A DNA stretch of 28,558 bases, taken from assembly GCA_050944015.1 (NCBI GenBank), contig JBMNQG010000022.1, forward strand, positions 1-28,558, given 5' to 3'. The translations under genes and the position numbers were made by a program. Shown one piece after another: positions 15,227 through 22,605 of the stretch. Source of the stretch: DUOX01 sp050944015 (GTDB lineage Bacteria; Bacillota; Clostridia; Oscillospirales; Oscillospiraceae). A model generated the notes under the pieces. That model worked only from the letters and a program-made list of their open reading frames with translations, was not told where the DNA came from and did not search any database. Numbering within the stretch: position 1 is the stretch's first letter; the number at the start of each line of letters is the position of its first letter.

Positions 15227-15877
15227 CTATTTCTTATTGCCGAAATCGCCGCCGGCCAGGCCTTCCCGGGCCAGCATGGCGTTCATGACCTCAATGTCGG
15301 TTTCAATGTCCAGGGCCTGGTTAGCAAAGAGGGAGTCCAGCTGCTTTTTGAAGGCCTCCACCGCTGTGTCCAGCATTGCTTCAATGCGGCTCATGGAACC
15401 GGATATATTGACGCCCTCAATGCCCTGGTCGCTCATGCGGTCGTAGGCGTTCAGCAGTTTGATAGTGGTAGGCAGATAGTAGTTCAGGAATTTTTTAATC
15501 TGAGGCACGTTGCCGGGATTGTCGATGGCGTTTTGCACTATTTTGTCCGAAATCTGCATCAGCTGATTCATTTTCATCCGGACGGCGTTGTCTTTTATGG
15601 AAGCGTAGAGCCTGCCCATCTCAGACTGGGCAAGCCTGCCCTCGGCTACAATTGCGTCCACCTCGGGGCCGTAGCTGACAGGTTCCGGTTCAGGCTCCTC
15701 AACGTAAATAATCTGGGGTTTGAATATCTTTTTGGATATGCTCCAGATTATTAGCGTAACCAGAATCGCCACGATAAAATGCCACAGCTTGTACAAGGGA
15801 AAGAAACAGGCGTATAGCAGCCAGGTTATCGCCACGGTATATATTGGCCCCACAGGTTTCATCTTAACTTCCCGCAA
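15227..15877 (-). CDS. xpaC: XpaC-like membrane protein
   Basis: A 216-residue protein with two adjacent N-terminal membrane helices (about 13-29 and 33-50), then an acidic Glu/Pro linker and a helical cytoplasmic domain, the XpaC architecture. XpaC was named for hydrolysis of a chromogenic phosphate, but its real role is unknown and linked to its partner TelA/YaaN. The start is probably TTG 15877, with GGAGG eight bases upstream; ATG 15862 has only a weak site. It is first in the xpaC-telA-LemA-TPM operon and has a good promoter. Confidence 0.85.
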   Translation of the reverse strand: MREVKMKPVGPIYTVAITWLLYACFFPLYKLWHFIVAILVTLIIWSISKKIFKPQIIYVEEPEPEPVSYGPEVDAIVAEGRLAQSEMGRLYASIKDNAVRMKMNQLMQISDKIVQNAIDNPGNVPQIKKFLNYYLPTTIKLLNAYDRMSDQGIEGVNISGSMSRIEAMLDTAVEAFKKQLDSLFANQALDIETDIEVMNAMLAREGLAGGDFGNKK

Positions 15878-15921
15878 TTACTTCGCCTCCTTGACGGCTG
15901 CCGCCAATTTGTTCTTTTTGC

Positions 15922-15966
15922 ATTGCTTTTTGCAATAATTGTATATTCAAACTATAAAAACGTCAA
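15922..15966 (-). promoter_or_regulatory. Promoter and possible operator of the xpaC operon
   Basis: On the minus strand, TTGACG (15966-15961), 17 bases and TACAAT (15943-15938) match the consensus at 5/6 + 5/6. A small inverted repeat, ATTGC-TTTTT-GCAAT (15922-15936), overlaps the expected start site and could be an operator or the first hairpin of the transcript. The A+T-rich gap is shared with the divergent rpe side. Confidence 0.75.
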
Positions 15967-15977
15967 GGAAAAATAAC

Positions 15978-16006
15978 TTGCGCAACCACATATTGTATTA
16001 TATAAT
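15978..16006 (+). promoter_or_regulatory. Promoter for the structured RNA / rpe transcript
   Basis: TTGCGC (15978-15983), exactly 17 bases, then a perfect TATAAT (16001-16006). Initiation is expected near 16013, 10 bases before the closing stem of the RNA structure described next. The -35 is weak. Confidence 0.65.
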
Positions 16007-16012
16007 ATTATT

Positions 16013-16200
16013 CTAGCATATTTGCCAAAAATGCACACTGGGGGTTGCCCGGGGGAGCAGGCCCGGACAACCCCCTATATAAAAGCGGCGGCGCGCGCAG
16101 CGCAGCTATTCAATCTTATGCCGGAAGCTGCCGGGCTGTGACCTGCTCCGGAAAAGGCTTGTCCCGCCGTTATTTAGTACAGAACCCCCAAATTGGCACA
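16013..16200 (+). ncRNA. Candidate structured RNA upstream of rpe (class unknown)
   Basis: This non-coding stretch holds long complementary segments. TGCCAA (16023-16028) pairs with TTGGCA (16193-16198). TGGGGGTT (16039-16046) pairs with AACCCCCA (16183-16190). GGAGCAGG-CCCGG (16054-16066) pairs with CCGGG...CCTGCTCC (16131-16149, with a 6-base bulge). Together they form a closed, nearly 180-nt rod with internal loops. A competing local hairpin, GGGGGTTGCCCGGG (16040-16053) with CCCGGACAACCCCC (16062-16075) and one mismatch, excludes that fold. It could be a 6S-like RNA, given its length, rod shape and own promoter, or a switching leader, since it ends just before the rpe ribosome site. I recognised no known riboswitch core. 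Confidence 0.5.
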
Positions 16201-16215
16201 GCGGAGTGAAAAGCA

Positions 16216-16869
16216 ATGATAAAAATAGCCCCTTCCATACTTTCTGCCGATTTTGCAAATTTAATTAAGGACATGGAGGATGTCCGCCTGGCCGGTGCCG
16301 ACTACCTTCATGTAGACGTAATGGACGGTCTGTTTGTTCCAAACATATCCATTGGCATACCTGTGGTCAAATCCCTTCGCCGGGCCACGGACATGTTCCT
16401 GGATGTGCACCTGATGATAGACAGGCCCCACCGCTATGTTAAGGAGTTTTGCCAAGCGGGAGCCGACCTTGTGGTTTTTCATGTGGAGGCGGACCAGCCC
16501 CAGGACATATTTGCCGCCGTCTCCGTCGTCAGGGAGCAGGGCAAAAAGGTGGGGCTGTCCGTCAAGCCCCGCAGCCCCGCCTCTGTGCTGCTTCCCTATA
16601 TTAAGCTCCTTGATCTTGTCCTGGTCATGACTGTGGAGCCGGGTTTCGGCGGCCAGAGTTTCATGTACGACCAGCTTCCCAAAATAGAGGAAATTAGCGG
16701 AATGCTCAAGGAGCTCAACCCATCATGCGAGCTGGAAGTGGACGGAGGAGTGGACCCCGACACTGCGCCTCTGGTGAAAGCCGCCGGAGCCAATGTTTTG
16801 GTGGCGGGCAGCGCCATTTTCGGCAAGGCCGACAGGGCCGCCGCCATTGAGGCCATAAGAAGGGCCTGA
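16216..16869 (+). CDS. rpe: Ribulose-phosphate 3-epimerase
   Basis: A 217-residue (beta/alpha)8 enzyme interconverting ribulose 5-phosphate and xylulose 5-phosphate in the pentose phosphate pathway. Motifs in order: APSILSADFANL (5-16), metal/catalytic HVDVMDG (His32, Asp34), HLMI (His65), MTVEPGFGGQSF (138-149) and EVDGGV (Asp176). GGAGTG lies 8 bases before the ATG. The structured region upstream is its likely 5' leader unless it is transcribed separately. recR follows after 36 bases. Confidence 0.97.
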   Translation: MIKIAPSILSADFANLIKDMEDVRLAGADYLHVDVMDGLFVPNISIGIPVVKSLRRATDMFLDVHLMIDRPHRYVKEFCQAGADLVVFHVEADQPQDIFAAVSVVREQGKKVGLSVKPRSPASVLLPYIKLLDLVLVMTVEPGFGGQSFMYDQLPKIEEISGMLKELNPSCELEVDGGVDPDTAPLVKAAGANVLVAGSAIFGKADRAAAIEAIRRA

Positions 16870-16905
16870 CAGATACTGAATACCTGTTTTAAGGAGAAAG
16901 CAGAC

Positions 16906-17511
16906 ATGCCTTTTTTCCCTTCCTCCCTTGAAAATCTCATAGACAAATTTGCAACCCTGCCCGGCATAGGCAAGAAAACTGCCCAGCGCCTGGCCTTTCA
17001 TATCCTTTCCCAGCCGGAGAGTGAAGCGGAGAGCTTTGCAGCCGCAATTCTGGAAGCCAGGAAAAACGTTCACAACTGCCCCAAATGCCAGAACTTCATG
17101 GAAGGCGACGCCGAAGTATGCGACCTGTGTTCAAGCGACCGCCGGGACCAGTCCACCATATGCGTGGTGGCGGAACCCCGGGACGTGTTGTCCATTGAGC
17201 GCAGCAGGGAGTACAACGGGGTGTACCACGTACTCCACGGAGTGCTGTCGCCCATGAACCATGTGGGACCCGACGACATCAGAATAAGCGAATTGGTCAG
17301 GCGTGTCAGCGCCGGGGGCATTTCCGAAGTTATCATGGCCACGAACCCCGACACCGAGGGGGACGCCACTGCCATGTATATATCCCGCCTTTTGAAGCCT
17401 TTTGATGTCAAAGTGACTAGGCTTGCCTACGGAATACCCGTGGGCTCAAACCTAGAATATGCCGATGACGCAACCTTGCTCAGAGCCCTTCAGGGCCGCA
17501 GGGTGATGTAG
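16906..17511 (+). CDS. recR: Recombination protein RecR
   Basis: A 201-residue protein, standard RecR size. The N-terminal helix-hairpin-helix (LPGIGKKTAQRLAFHIL) is followed by a Cys4 zinc site (Cys58, 61, 72, 75) and a Toprim domain beginning at about 85 (CVVAEPRDVLSIE, then ATNPDTEGDATAMYI). RecR acts with RecF/RecO to load RecA on gapped DNA. In many Firmicutes it follows dnaX and ybaB; here it follows rpe, so the local order is unusual. AAGGAG precedes the ATG. Confidence 0.97.
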   Translation: MPFFPSSLENLIDKFATLPGIGKKTAQRLAFHILSQPESEAESFAAAILEARKNVHNCPKCQNFMEGDAEVCDLCSSDRRDQSTICVVAEPRDVLSIERSREYNGVYHVLHGVLSPMNHVGPDDIRISELVRRVSAGGISEVIMATNPDTEGDATAMYISRLLKPFDVKVTRLAYGIPVGSNLEYADDATLLRALQGRRVM

Positions 17512-17541
17512 CCCGCCAAATACCGCACCTATTGACTCTAT

Positions 17542-17570
17542 TTGACAATCGCTCTTTCCTGATATATGAT
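17542..17570 (+). promoter_or_regulatory. Promoter upstream of the RNase J leader
   Basis: TTGACA (17542-17547), 17 bases, TATGAT (17565-17570): 6/6 + 5/6 to consensus. Start expected near 17577, giving an untranslated leader of about 220 bases before rnj. A second -10-like TATAAT at 17610-17615 lacks a good -35. Confidence 0.75.
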
Positions 17571-17576
17571 GGGCAA

Positions 17577-17800
17577 GTAATAAGCCTGTTAAAACTTTTA
17601 ATTGCTGGTTATAATACTTTGCAGACGGAAGCTATGTACGTTCGTACTTAATTATACAACGGTTTAAGGGTATAACGGACAAGGCGGACGCCGGCTGGAA
17701 CATCGGCGAAACAGGGTCGATGTTGTACCCGGAGTGTCAGCCTGTTTAGGTGTTCCCGCATCAGCTACATAACAATTTTACATTAAAAAGGAGTTTTTGA
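17577..17800 (+). ncRNA. Long structured 5' leader of rnj with a possible pseudoknot
   Basis: No ORF is present, but there are several pairings. A GTAC-gttc-GTAC hairpin lies near 17637-17648. AACATCG (17699-17705) pairs with CGATGTT (17718-17724). AAACAGG (17709-17715), inside that loop, pairs with CCTGTTT (17741-17747), an H-type pseudoknot. GGCTG (17693-17697) pairs with CAGCC (17738-17742), which partly competes. No U-rich terminator is seen, so any control would act on translation or RNA stability. It may be a cis-regulatory RNA for RNase J; the class is not recognised. Confidence 0.45.
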
Positions 17801-19459
17801 ATGTCATCAAAACTGAAAATTATCCCTCTGGGAGGCCTTGGGGAGATTGGCAAGAATCTTACCGTGTTTGAGTACGGAAACGATCTCATGGTGGTTGACT
17901 GCGGTTTGGGCTTCCCGGATGAAGACATGTATGGGGTTGATATTGTTATCCCCGATATCACCTGGCTTGTTCAGAACAAGGACAGGCTGTGTGCGATTGT
18001 CCTTACTCACGGGCATGAAGACCACATTGGCGGGCTTCCCTATCTCATGAAAGAGGTAAACGCTCCCATTTACGCCACCCGGCTTACTGCGGGGCTTGCG
18101 CAGATAAAACTGGAGGAGCACAAGCTTCTTGACAAGACAAAAATTATCACTTTGGAGTCAGGGGAGAAGTTTAAGGCGGGCTGCTTTACCGTGGAGCTTA
18201 TTCACGTTAACCACAGCGTGGCAGACGCCGTTTCACTGGCAATCCGCACACCAATCGGTATGGTAATCCACACCGGCGACTTTAAGGTTGACGTTTCCCC
18301 CATTCAGGGCGGAATGATTGACATTGCCAGGTTTGGCAAGCTGGGCAAGGACGGCGTGCTGGCTCTGCTGTCCGATTCCACGAATGTGGAGAGACCCGGA
18401 TATTCCATGTCGGAGCGCAAGGTTGGAGAACGGTTTGACGAGCTGTTCAAGGACTGCGAAAAGCGGATAATAGTCACAACTTTCTCCTCGAACGTCCACA
18501 GGATACAGCAGATAATAAACGTGGCAGCCAAATATGGCCGCAAGGTGGGCATTACCGGGCGCAGCATGGAAAACGTCATTAAAGTCTCCACAGAGCTGGG
18601 GTACCTGAAAGTGCCCGAGGGCGTTCTGGTTGATATGAACCAGCTGAAAAGCTATCCAAGAAAAAAAGTGGTAATCATTACGACCGGAAGCCAGGGCGAA
18701 AACATGTCCGCCCTTTACCGCATGGCTTTTTCCGGACACCGGCAGGTGGAGATTGACGCGGGCGACAGAGTGATTATTTCCGCCTCCGCAATACCCGGCA
18801 ACGAAGCCACCATAAGCAGGGTTATCAACGAGCTTTTCTACAAGGGAGCCGAGGTGATTTACGACCGCCTCAGCGACCTGCACGTTTCCGGACACGCCTG
18901 CCAGGAAGAGCTGAAGATGATGCTGGCACTGACGCAGCCGAAGTTTTTCATGCCCGTGCACGGCGAGCACCGCCATCTCTTCCAGCATGCGGAGCTGGCC
19001 AGGTCCATGGGCATGGACCCGCGGAATATTGTTATTGCCAGCAACGGCAAGGTAGTAGAAATCACCAAAAACAGCATAGAGATTAACGGCACCGTTCCTG
19101 CCGGCAACGTTCTGGTAGACGGAACAGGCGTTGGCGATGTGGGCAGCGTGGTCCTGCGCGACAGGAAGCACCTGGCGGACGAGGGCATAATAGTTATCGT
19201 CATGATGCTCTCCGGGGAGGATTCCAGCCTGGTTTCCGGGCCGGACATCATTACCCGCGGCTTTGTCTACGTCAAAGAGTCCGAGACCCTCATGGAAGAG
19301 ATGAAGAGGGTGGTCATTGAAAGCCTTAACAGCTGCCAGGACCAGCGCATAACGGACTGGGCAACCATAAAATCCAAAGTAAAAAACAACCTGTCCGGCT
19401 ACCTCTACAAGACCATAAAGCGCAGCCCCATGATAATTCCCGTAATAATGGAGATATAG
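17801..19459 (+). CDS. rnj: Ribonuclease J
   Basis: A 552-residue metallo-beta-lactamase/beta-CASP ribonuclease with 5'-to-3' exo- and endonuclease activity, central to mRNA turnover and rRNA maturation in Bacillota. The zinc motif HGHEDH is at 70-75, further ligands at HVNH (135-138) and GD (Asp160), then SDSTNVE, the beta-CASP TTFSSNVHRIQ and TTGSQGE segments, and HVSGHA, followed by MPVHGEHRH. The C-terminal domain after about 450 is present, so the enzyme is full length. AAAAAGGAG precedes the ATG. Confidence 0.97.
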   Translation: MSSKLKIIPLGGLGEIGKNLTVFEYGNDLMVVDCGLGFPDEDMYGVDIVIPDITWLVQNKDRLCAIVLTHGHEDHIGGLPYLMKEVNAPIYATRLTAGLAQIKLEEHKLLDKTKIITLESGEKFKAGCFTVELIHVNHSVADAVSLAIRTPIGMVIHTGDFKVDVSPIQGGMIDIARFGKLGKDGVLALLSDSTNVERPGYSMSERKVGERFDELFKDCEKRIIVTTFSSNVHRIQQIINVAAKYGRKVGITGRSMENVIKVSTELGYLKVPEGVLVDMNQLKSYPRKKVVIITTGSQGENMSALYRMAFSGHRQVEIDAGDRVIISASAIPGNEATISRVINELFYKGAEVIYDRLSDLHVSGHACQEELKMMLALTQPKFFMPVHGEHRHLFQHAELARSMGMDPRNIVIASNGKVVEITKNSIEINGTVPAGNVLVDGTGVGDVGSVVLRDRKHLADEGIIVIVMMLSGEDSSLVSGPDIITRGFVYVKESETLMEEMKRVVIESLNSCQDQRITDWATIKSKVKNNLSGYLYKTIKRSPMIIPVIMEI

Positions 19460-19465
19460 GTCGGG

Positions 19466-19498
19466 CCGGCCGCCGGAAAAGGGCGGCTTTCCGGCCGG
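19466..19498 (+). other. GC-rich hairpin between rnj and the dipeptidase gene
   Basis: GCCGCC (19469-19474) pairs with GGCGGC (19482-19487), then TTT; alternatively CCGGCC (19466-19471) pairs with GGCCGG (19493-19498). There is no long U-tract, so termination would be partial and read-through into the dipeptidase gene is plausible. Confidence 0.4.
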
Positions 19499-19517
19499 AT
19501 TTGATGCAGGAGATGAT

Positions 19518-20498
19518 ATGCAGGTGCCCGTTCCCCTCTTTGACGCCCACTGCGACACCATAACGGCGGCCATGAAGAAAGGCGAAGGCCTGTGGAAAAA
19601 CAGCCTCCATCTGGATTTGGAGCGCCTGCTGGCCTATTCGCCCTGCGCCCAGGTATTTGCAATATTCACGCGGCCGGAGGAGGACTCCGCCGGAGGAGCG
19701 TGGGACTTTGACAGGCCCGATGCCCCGGCGAAGCTTCTGTATGGCCTTTACCAAAAGGCTGCAGGATACCTGCTTGAGGAATTTGATAAAAACGGGGACA
19801 TTTTAATGCATTGCCTCACCGCCGACGATGTGCGGCAGGCCCGCCGGGAGAACAAAATTGCCGCCTTTATTTCCGTGGAGGGAGCCGAGCTTTTGGCCTG
19901 CGACCTGGAGAAACTTCGGGAGGCCTATGATTTGGGAGTCCGGCTGGTGAACATCACCTGGAACTACCCCAACAGCCTGTCCGGCACGGCCATGAGCAGC
20001 AATAATGGCGGCCTTACGGAAAAGGGCAGGGCCTTTGTCCGCGGGGCTCAGGAGATGGGCGTCATACTCGACATGTCCCACATCTCCGAGGCGGCTTTTT
20101 GGGACACCCTGGATATAGCCTCCCGGCCGGTGCTGGCAAGCCACTCAAACTCCAAGACCCTGTGTCCGCATCCAAGGAACCTCAGCGACGACCAGTTTGT
20201 GGTACTGGTCAAGCTGGGGGGAGCAGCGGGGCTCAATTTATGCCCGGATTTTCTGGGACTGGGTAGGGATGCTGTGGCAGTGGTGGAACATGCCGAGCAC
20301 TTCCTGGCCCTGGGTGGCGAGAAGGCCGTCTGCCTGGGAGCCGATTTGGATGGCATTGACGAGCTACCCGAAGGTATCAGGGGAGTGGAGCACATGGGCA
20401 AAATCTATGAGGCCATGCTCCGCCGAAATTATAACGAAGATTTGGTGAGGGACATCTTTTACAACAATTTGCTGGGAGTGTTTGAAAGGGCGCTATGA
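19518..20498 (+). CDS. Membrane (renal-type) dipeptidase, peptidase family M19
   Basis: A 326-residue protein with the M19 binuclear zinc site: DAHCDT (His11, Asp13), SVEGAE (bridging Glu121), LDMSHIS (His188), ASHSNSK (His209) and GADLDG (Asp276). Family members hydrolyse dipeptides, some with D-residues. No signal peptide is visible, so it is predicted cytoplasmic. AGGAG lies 6 bases before the ATG. Its stop overlaps the start of the ArsC-like gene (ATGA), so the two are translationally coupled. Confidence 0.93.
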   Translation: MQVPVPLFDAHCDTITAAMKKGEGLWKNSLHLDLERLLAYSPCAQVFAIFTRPEEDSAGGAWDFDRPDAPAKLLYGLYQKAAGYLLEEFDKNGDILMHCLTADDVRQARRENKIAAFISVEGAELLACDLEKLREAYDLGVRLVNITWNYPNSLSGTAMSSNNGGLTEKGRAFVRGAQEMGVILDMSHISEAAFWDTLDIASRPVLASHSNSKTLCPHPRNLSDDQFVVLVKLGGAAGLNLCPDFLGLGRDAVAVVEHAEHFLALGGEKAVCLGADLDGIDELPEGIRGVEHMGKIYEAMLRRNYNEDLVRDIFYNNLLGVFERAL

Positions 20499-20827
20499 AC
20501 ATTCAGATTTTCGGGAAAAGCAAATGCTTTGACACCAAAAAGGCGGAGCGTTATTTTAAGGAGCGGAGAATCAAATATCAATACATAGACTTATTGAAAC
20601 ACGGCATGAGCAGGGGAGAGCTAAAAAGCGTAGTATCCGCCGTTGGCCTTGACGCCCTTGTGGATGAAAAGTCGCCGGATTATCCGTTGCTTAAATATTT
20701 GGCCTATGATGAGGACAAGCTTGAAAAACTTTTTGAAGACCCCAGCCTCATAAAAACCCCCGTTGTGCGCAACGGCAGACAGGCCACCGTCGGGTATAAA
20801 CCGGAGGTTTGGAAGAACTGGGAATAA
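20495..20827 (+). CDS. ArsC/Spx-family thioredoxin-fold protein
   Basis: A 110-residue protein of the arsenate-reductase/Spx/YffB superfamily: the N-terminal FGKSKCFDTKKAERYF places a single cysteine (Cys11) at the ArsC active-site position, and IKTPVVRNGRQATVGY is the cis-proline segment and following strand. There is no CxxC, and no arsenic genes are near. It could be a glutathione/thiol-dependent reductase or a regulator; Spx proper binds RNA polymerase and usually has CxxC. It overlaps the dipeptidase gene by 4 bases. Confidence 0.85.
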   Translation: MNIQIFGKSKCFDTKKAERYFKERRIKYQYIDLLKHGMSRGELKSVVSAVGLDALVDEKSPDYPLLKYLAYDEDKLEKLFEDPSLIKTPVVRNGRQATVGYKPEVWKNWE

Positions 20828-20847
20828 ATGAAAGGAGCAGCATAAAA

Positions 20848-21612
20848 ATGGGAAGACTTGATGGTAAAGTGGCCGTAATCACGGGGGGAAACTCCGGAAT
20901 CGGCGAGGCTACGGCCAAACTGTTTGCAAAGGAAGGGGCCAGGGTGGTCATTACCGCCAGGCGCGAGGCGGAGCTAAAGCGCGTGGCCGATGAAATCAAA
21001 GCCCAGGGAGGCACTGTTATGTACGTGCCCGGGGACGTCAGGGTTACCGCCGATGTGGACAGGGTAATCGAGGAAACCGTAAAGGCCTTCGGAACCATTG
21101 ACATTCTTGTAAACAACGCGGGAATTGGCGACAAGCACATCCCCACCGTAAAGCTGTCGGATGAATGGATGGAGGAGGTCATTGACACCGACCTGAAGGG
21201 CGTCATCCGTTTTTGCCGGGCGGCCCTGCGTCATATGGAAAAGGCGGGCCACGGCGTCATTGTAAATGTGGCCTCTATCGGCGGAGTCTACGGCTGCGCC
21301 GGCGCATCCTACAGTGCCGCAAAAAACGGCGTCATTGCCCTGACCAAGAATATTGCCATTCAGTATCATGCCAGGGGAATAAGGGCGAACTCCATAAGCC
21401 CCGGCTCTACCTTAACCCCTCTCTTTGACCCGGAAAAATTCGAGGGCGCCGACGAGGAAATGATAGAGCTGACGAAGCGAGTGCATGTCCACGAGTATGA
21501 GGATATGATTCCCCCCGAGCAGCAGGCCAGCGTTATCCTGTTCCTTGCCTCCGACGAGTCCCAGGCCGTAAACGGACAGGACATTGTCGTCGACCGCGGC
21601 GGCAGGCTGTAA
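20848..21612 (+). CDS. SDR-family NAD(P)-dependent oxidoreductase
   Basis: 254 residues, classical short-chain dehydrogenase size. The cofactor loop TGGNSGIGE lies at 12-20, NNAG at 89-92, and catalytic Ser143, Tyr155 and Lys159 in YSAAK. The usual helix-4 Asn of the catalytic tetrad appears as Asp115 (TDLKG). Arg38-Arg39 after strand 2 suggests NADP(H). The C-terminus (NGQDIVVDRGGRL) is complete. The chosen ATG has AAAGGAG about 10 bases upstream; an in-frame start at 20809 inside the previous gene lacks one. Substrate unknown; a role with the BKACE/thiolase operon downstream is possible but unproven. Confidence 0.93.
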   Translation: MGRLDGKVAVITGGNSGIGEATAKLFAKEGARVVITARREAELKRVADEIKAQGGTVMYVPGDVRVTADVDRVIEETVKAFGTIDILVNNAGIGDKHIPTVKLSDEWMEEVIDTDLKGVIRFCRAALRHMEKAGHGVIVNVASIGGVYGCAGASYSAAKNGVIALTKNIAIQYHARGIRANSISPGSTLTPLFDPEKFEGADEEMIELTKRVHVHEYEDMIPPEQQASVILFLASDESQAVNGQDIVVDRGGRL

Positions 21613-21701
21613 TAAGTAAGAACATTAAGAAAAAAACCGCCAAGGGAGTTAGTCAAGGGGTTCATTGAATTTTTTCCGGCTCTCATCAAGCGCGGAATAT
21701 T

Positions 21702-21762
21702 AAAGACCAGCTGTAAACAAGCATAAATAGCTTGTGGATAGCTGGTCTTTTACTTATTTTTA
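21702..21762 (+). terminator. Terminator after the SDR gene
   Basis: An 11-bp outer stem, AAAGACCAGCT (21702-21712) with AGCTGGTCTTT (21740-21750), and an inner stem CAAGC/GCTTG (21718-21722, 21730-21734), followed by TACTTATTTTTAT. It ends the dipeptidase-ArsC-SDR transcript. Confidence 0.82.
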
Positions 21763-21850
21763 TAGTTTTGCTCCTCTCGCATAGTGTTCTGTCTACTAAA
21801 ACAACTCCACTTAAGAGGCAGCACATAATGTAAAAAAGGAGTGATTTTAA

Positions 21851-22006
21851 TTGAATGATATTGATAAAAGATACTCAAATACAAACGAAATTTATAAACC
21901 TGTGCATGAAAAAGACGGCAGAATAAAATATTTTATAATACCTGATAACTATGAGGGAAGAAAAGACACTACCTGGGTCATTAAAAAATACTCAATGGGA
22001 TCATGA
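21851..22006 (+). CDS. Possible 51-residue protein (unknown)
   Basis: A TTG-initiated frame of 51 codons with AAAAAAGGAG 8-9 bases upstream, too short to stand out by length alone. The product is polar, rich in Lys, Asp, Tyr and Asn, without a membrane helix or Cys; it includes KDGRIKYFIIPDNYEGRK. Base composition is more A+T-rich than the flanking genes, and the frame sits alone between the SDR terminator and a convergent gene. It could be a small genuine protein, a remnant of a transferred gene, or chance. I recognise no family. Confidence 0.4.
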   Translation: MNDIDKRYSNTNEIYKPVHEKDGRIKYFIIPDNYEGRKDTTWVIKKYSMGS

Positions 22007-22051
22007 ATCTCAAAGACACACCCTCAAAGGAAGTTTTTTATATTTTATGGA

Positions 22052-22471
22052 CTATTTTGGCTCGCAGGCTTTTATTATATTTGCGTATACTTCCGGCAGC
22101 GCCCGGGATATGTCCAGGCTCTTCATGTCGGGGCCGGTCCAGATATGAAAGCTTTCCGCATCTGCCACCGGCTCCTCCCGCCCGTCGATATACACCTCAT
22201 AGCGAAGCCTTATCTTTTTGGGGGCGTAATCGATTATACAGGTTTTAACGGTGACGGTGTCCGGGTACCTGACGGGGGCATAGTAATTCATGTTCAGATT
22301 CACCATGGGCGGGTCTATGCCCAGGGCGTGCATGTCCTTGTACCCGAAACCTATCGCCGCAAACATGTCCATCCGACCGATTTCATACCAGAGCGGGTAC
22401 ACGGCGTGGTGCACTATTCCCATGGGGTCAGCGTCGGGGTAGCGGACGTCGATTTTGCTTTCAACAATCAT
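22052..22471 (-). CDS. Hotdog-fold acyl-CoA thioesterase (YbgC/4HBT type)
   Basis: A 139-residue protein with the 4HBT signature RYPDADPMGIVHHAVYPLWYE, in which the Asp of DADPMG is the usual catalytic acid. The rest fits the strand pattern of YbgC-like enzymes that hydrolyse acyl- or hydroxybenzoyl-CoA thioesters. It lies downstream of BKACE on the same strand but is separated by a hairpin, so it is probably a separate or partly co-transcribed unit. GGAGG precedes the ATG. The CoA substrate cannot be named. Confidence 0.9.
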   Translation of the reverse strand: MIVESKIDVRYPDADPMGIVHHAVYPLWYEIGRMDMFAAIGFGYKDMHALGIDPPMVNLNMNYYAPVRYPDTVTVKTCIIDYAPKKIRLRYEVYIDGREEPVADAESFHIWTGPDMKSLDISRALPEVYANIIKACEPK

Positions 22472-22521
22472 AGGGACCTCCGGTTACTTTATATGATATA
22501 AAATGAAAGTATAAATGAAAG

Positions 22522-22555
22522 GATATTTGCCACCAGAATGCTGGCGGCAAATATC
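22522..22555 (-). terminator. Hairpin terminator after the BKACE gene
   Basis: GATATTTGCC (22522-22531) pairs with GGCAAATATC (22546-22555), with an inner CCAG/CTGG and one mismatch between: 14 base pairs around an AATG loop. On the minus strand it is followed by CTTTCATTTATACTTTCATTTT, an interrupted U-rich tract. It probably ends the molybdoenzyme-thiolase-BKACE operon. Confidence 0.65.
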
Positions 22556-22605
22556 TCTTGTCGCATATAATATTATATCATGATTTTACAAAAAGCAACA
22601 CTCAA

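Noticed and set aside
16193..16210. TTGGCACAGCGGAGTG upstream of rpe as a -24/-12 promoter
   Set aside because: The TTGC element is absent at the -12 distance, and the sequence overlaps the rpe ribosome site and the RNA closing stem.
18233..19573. 446-codon ORF antisense to RNase J
   Set aside because: It mirrors a clearly recognisable RNase J gene and its translation shows no family motif or proper ribosome site.
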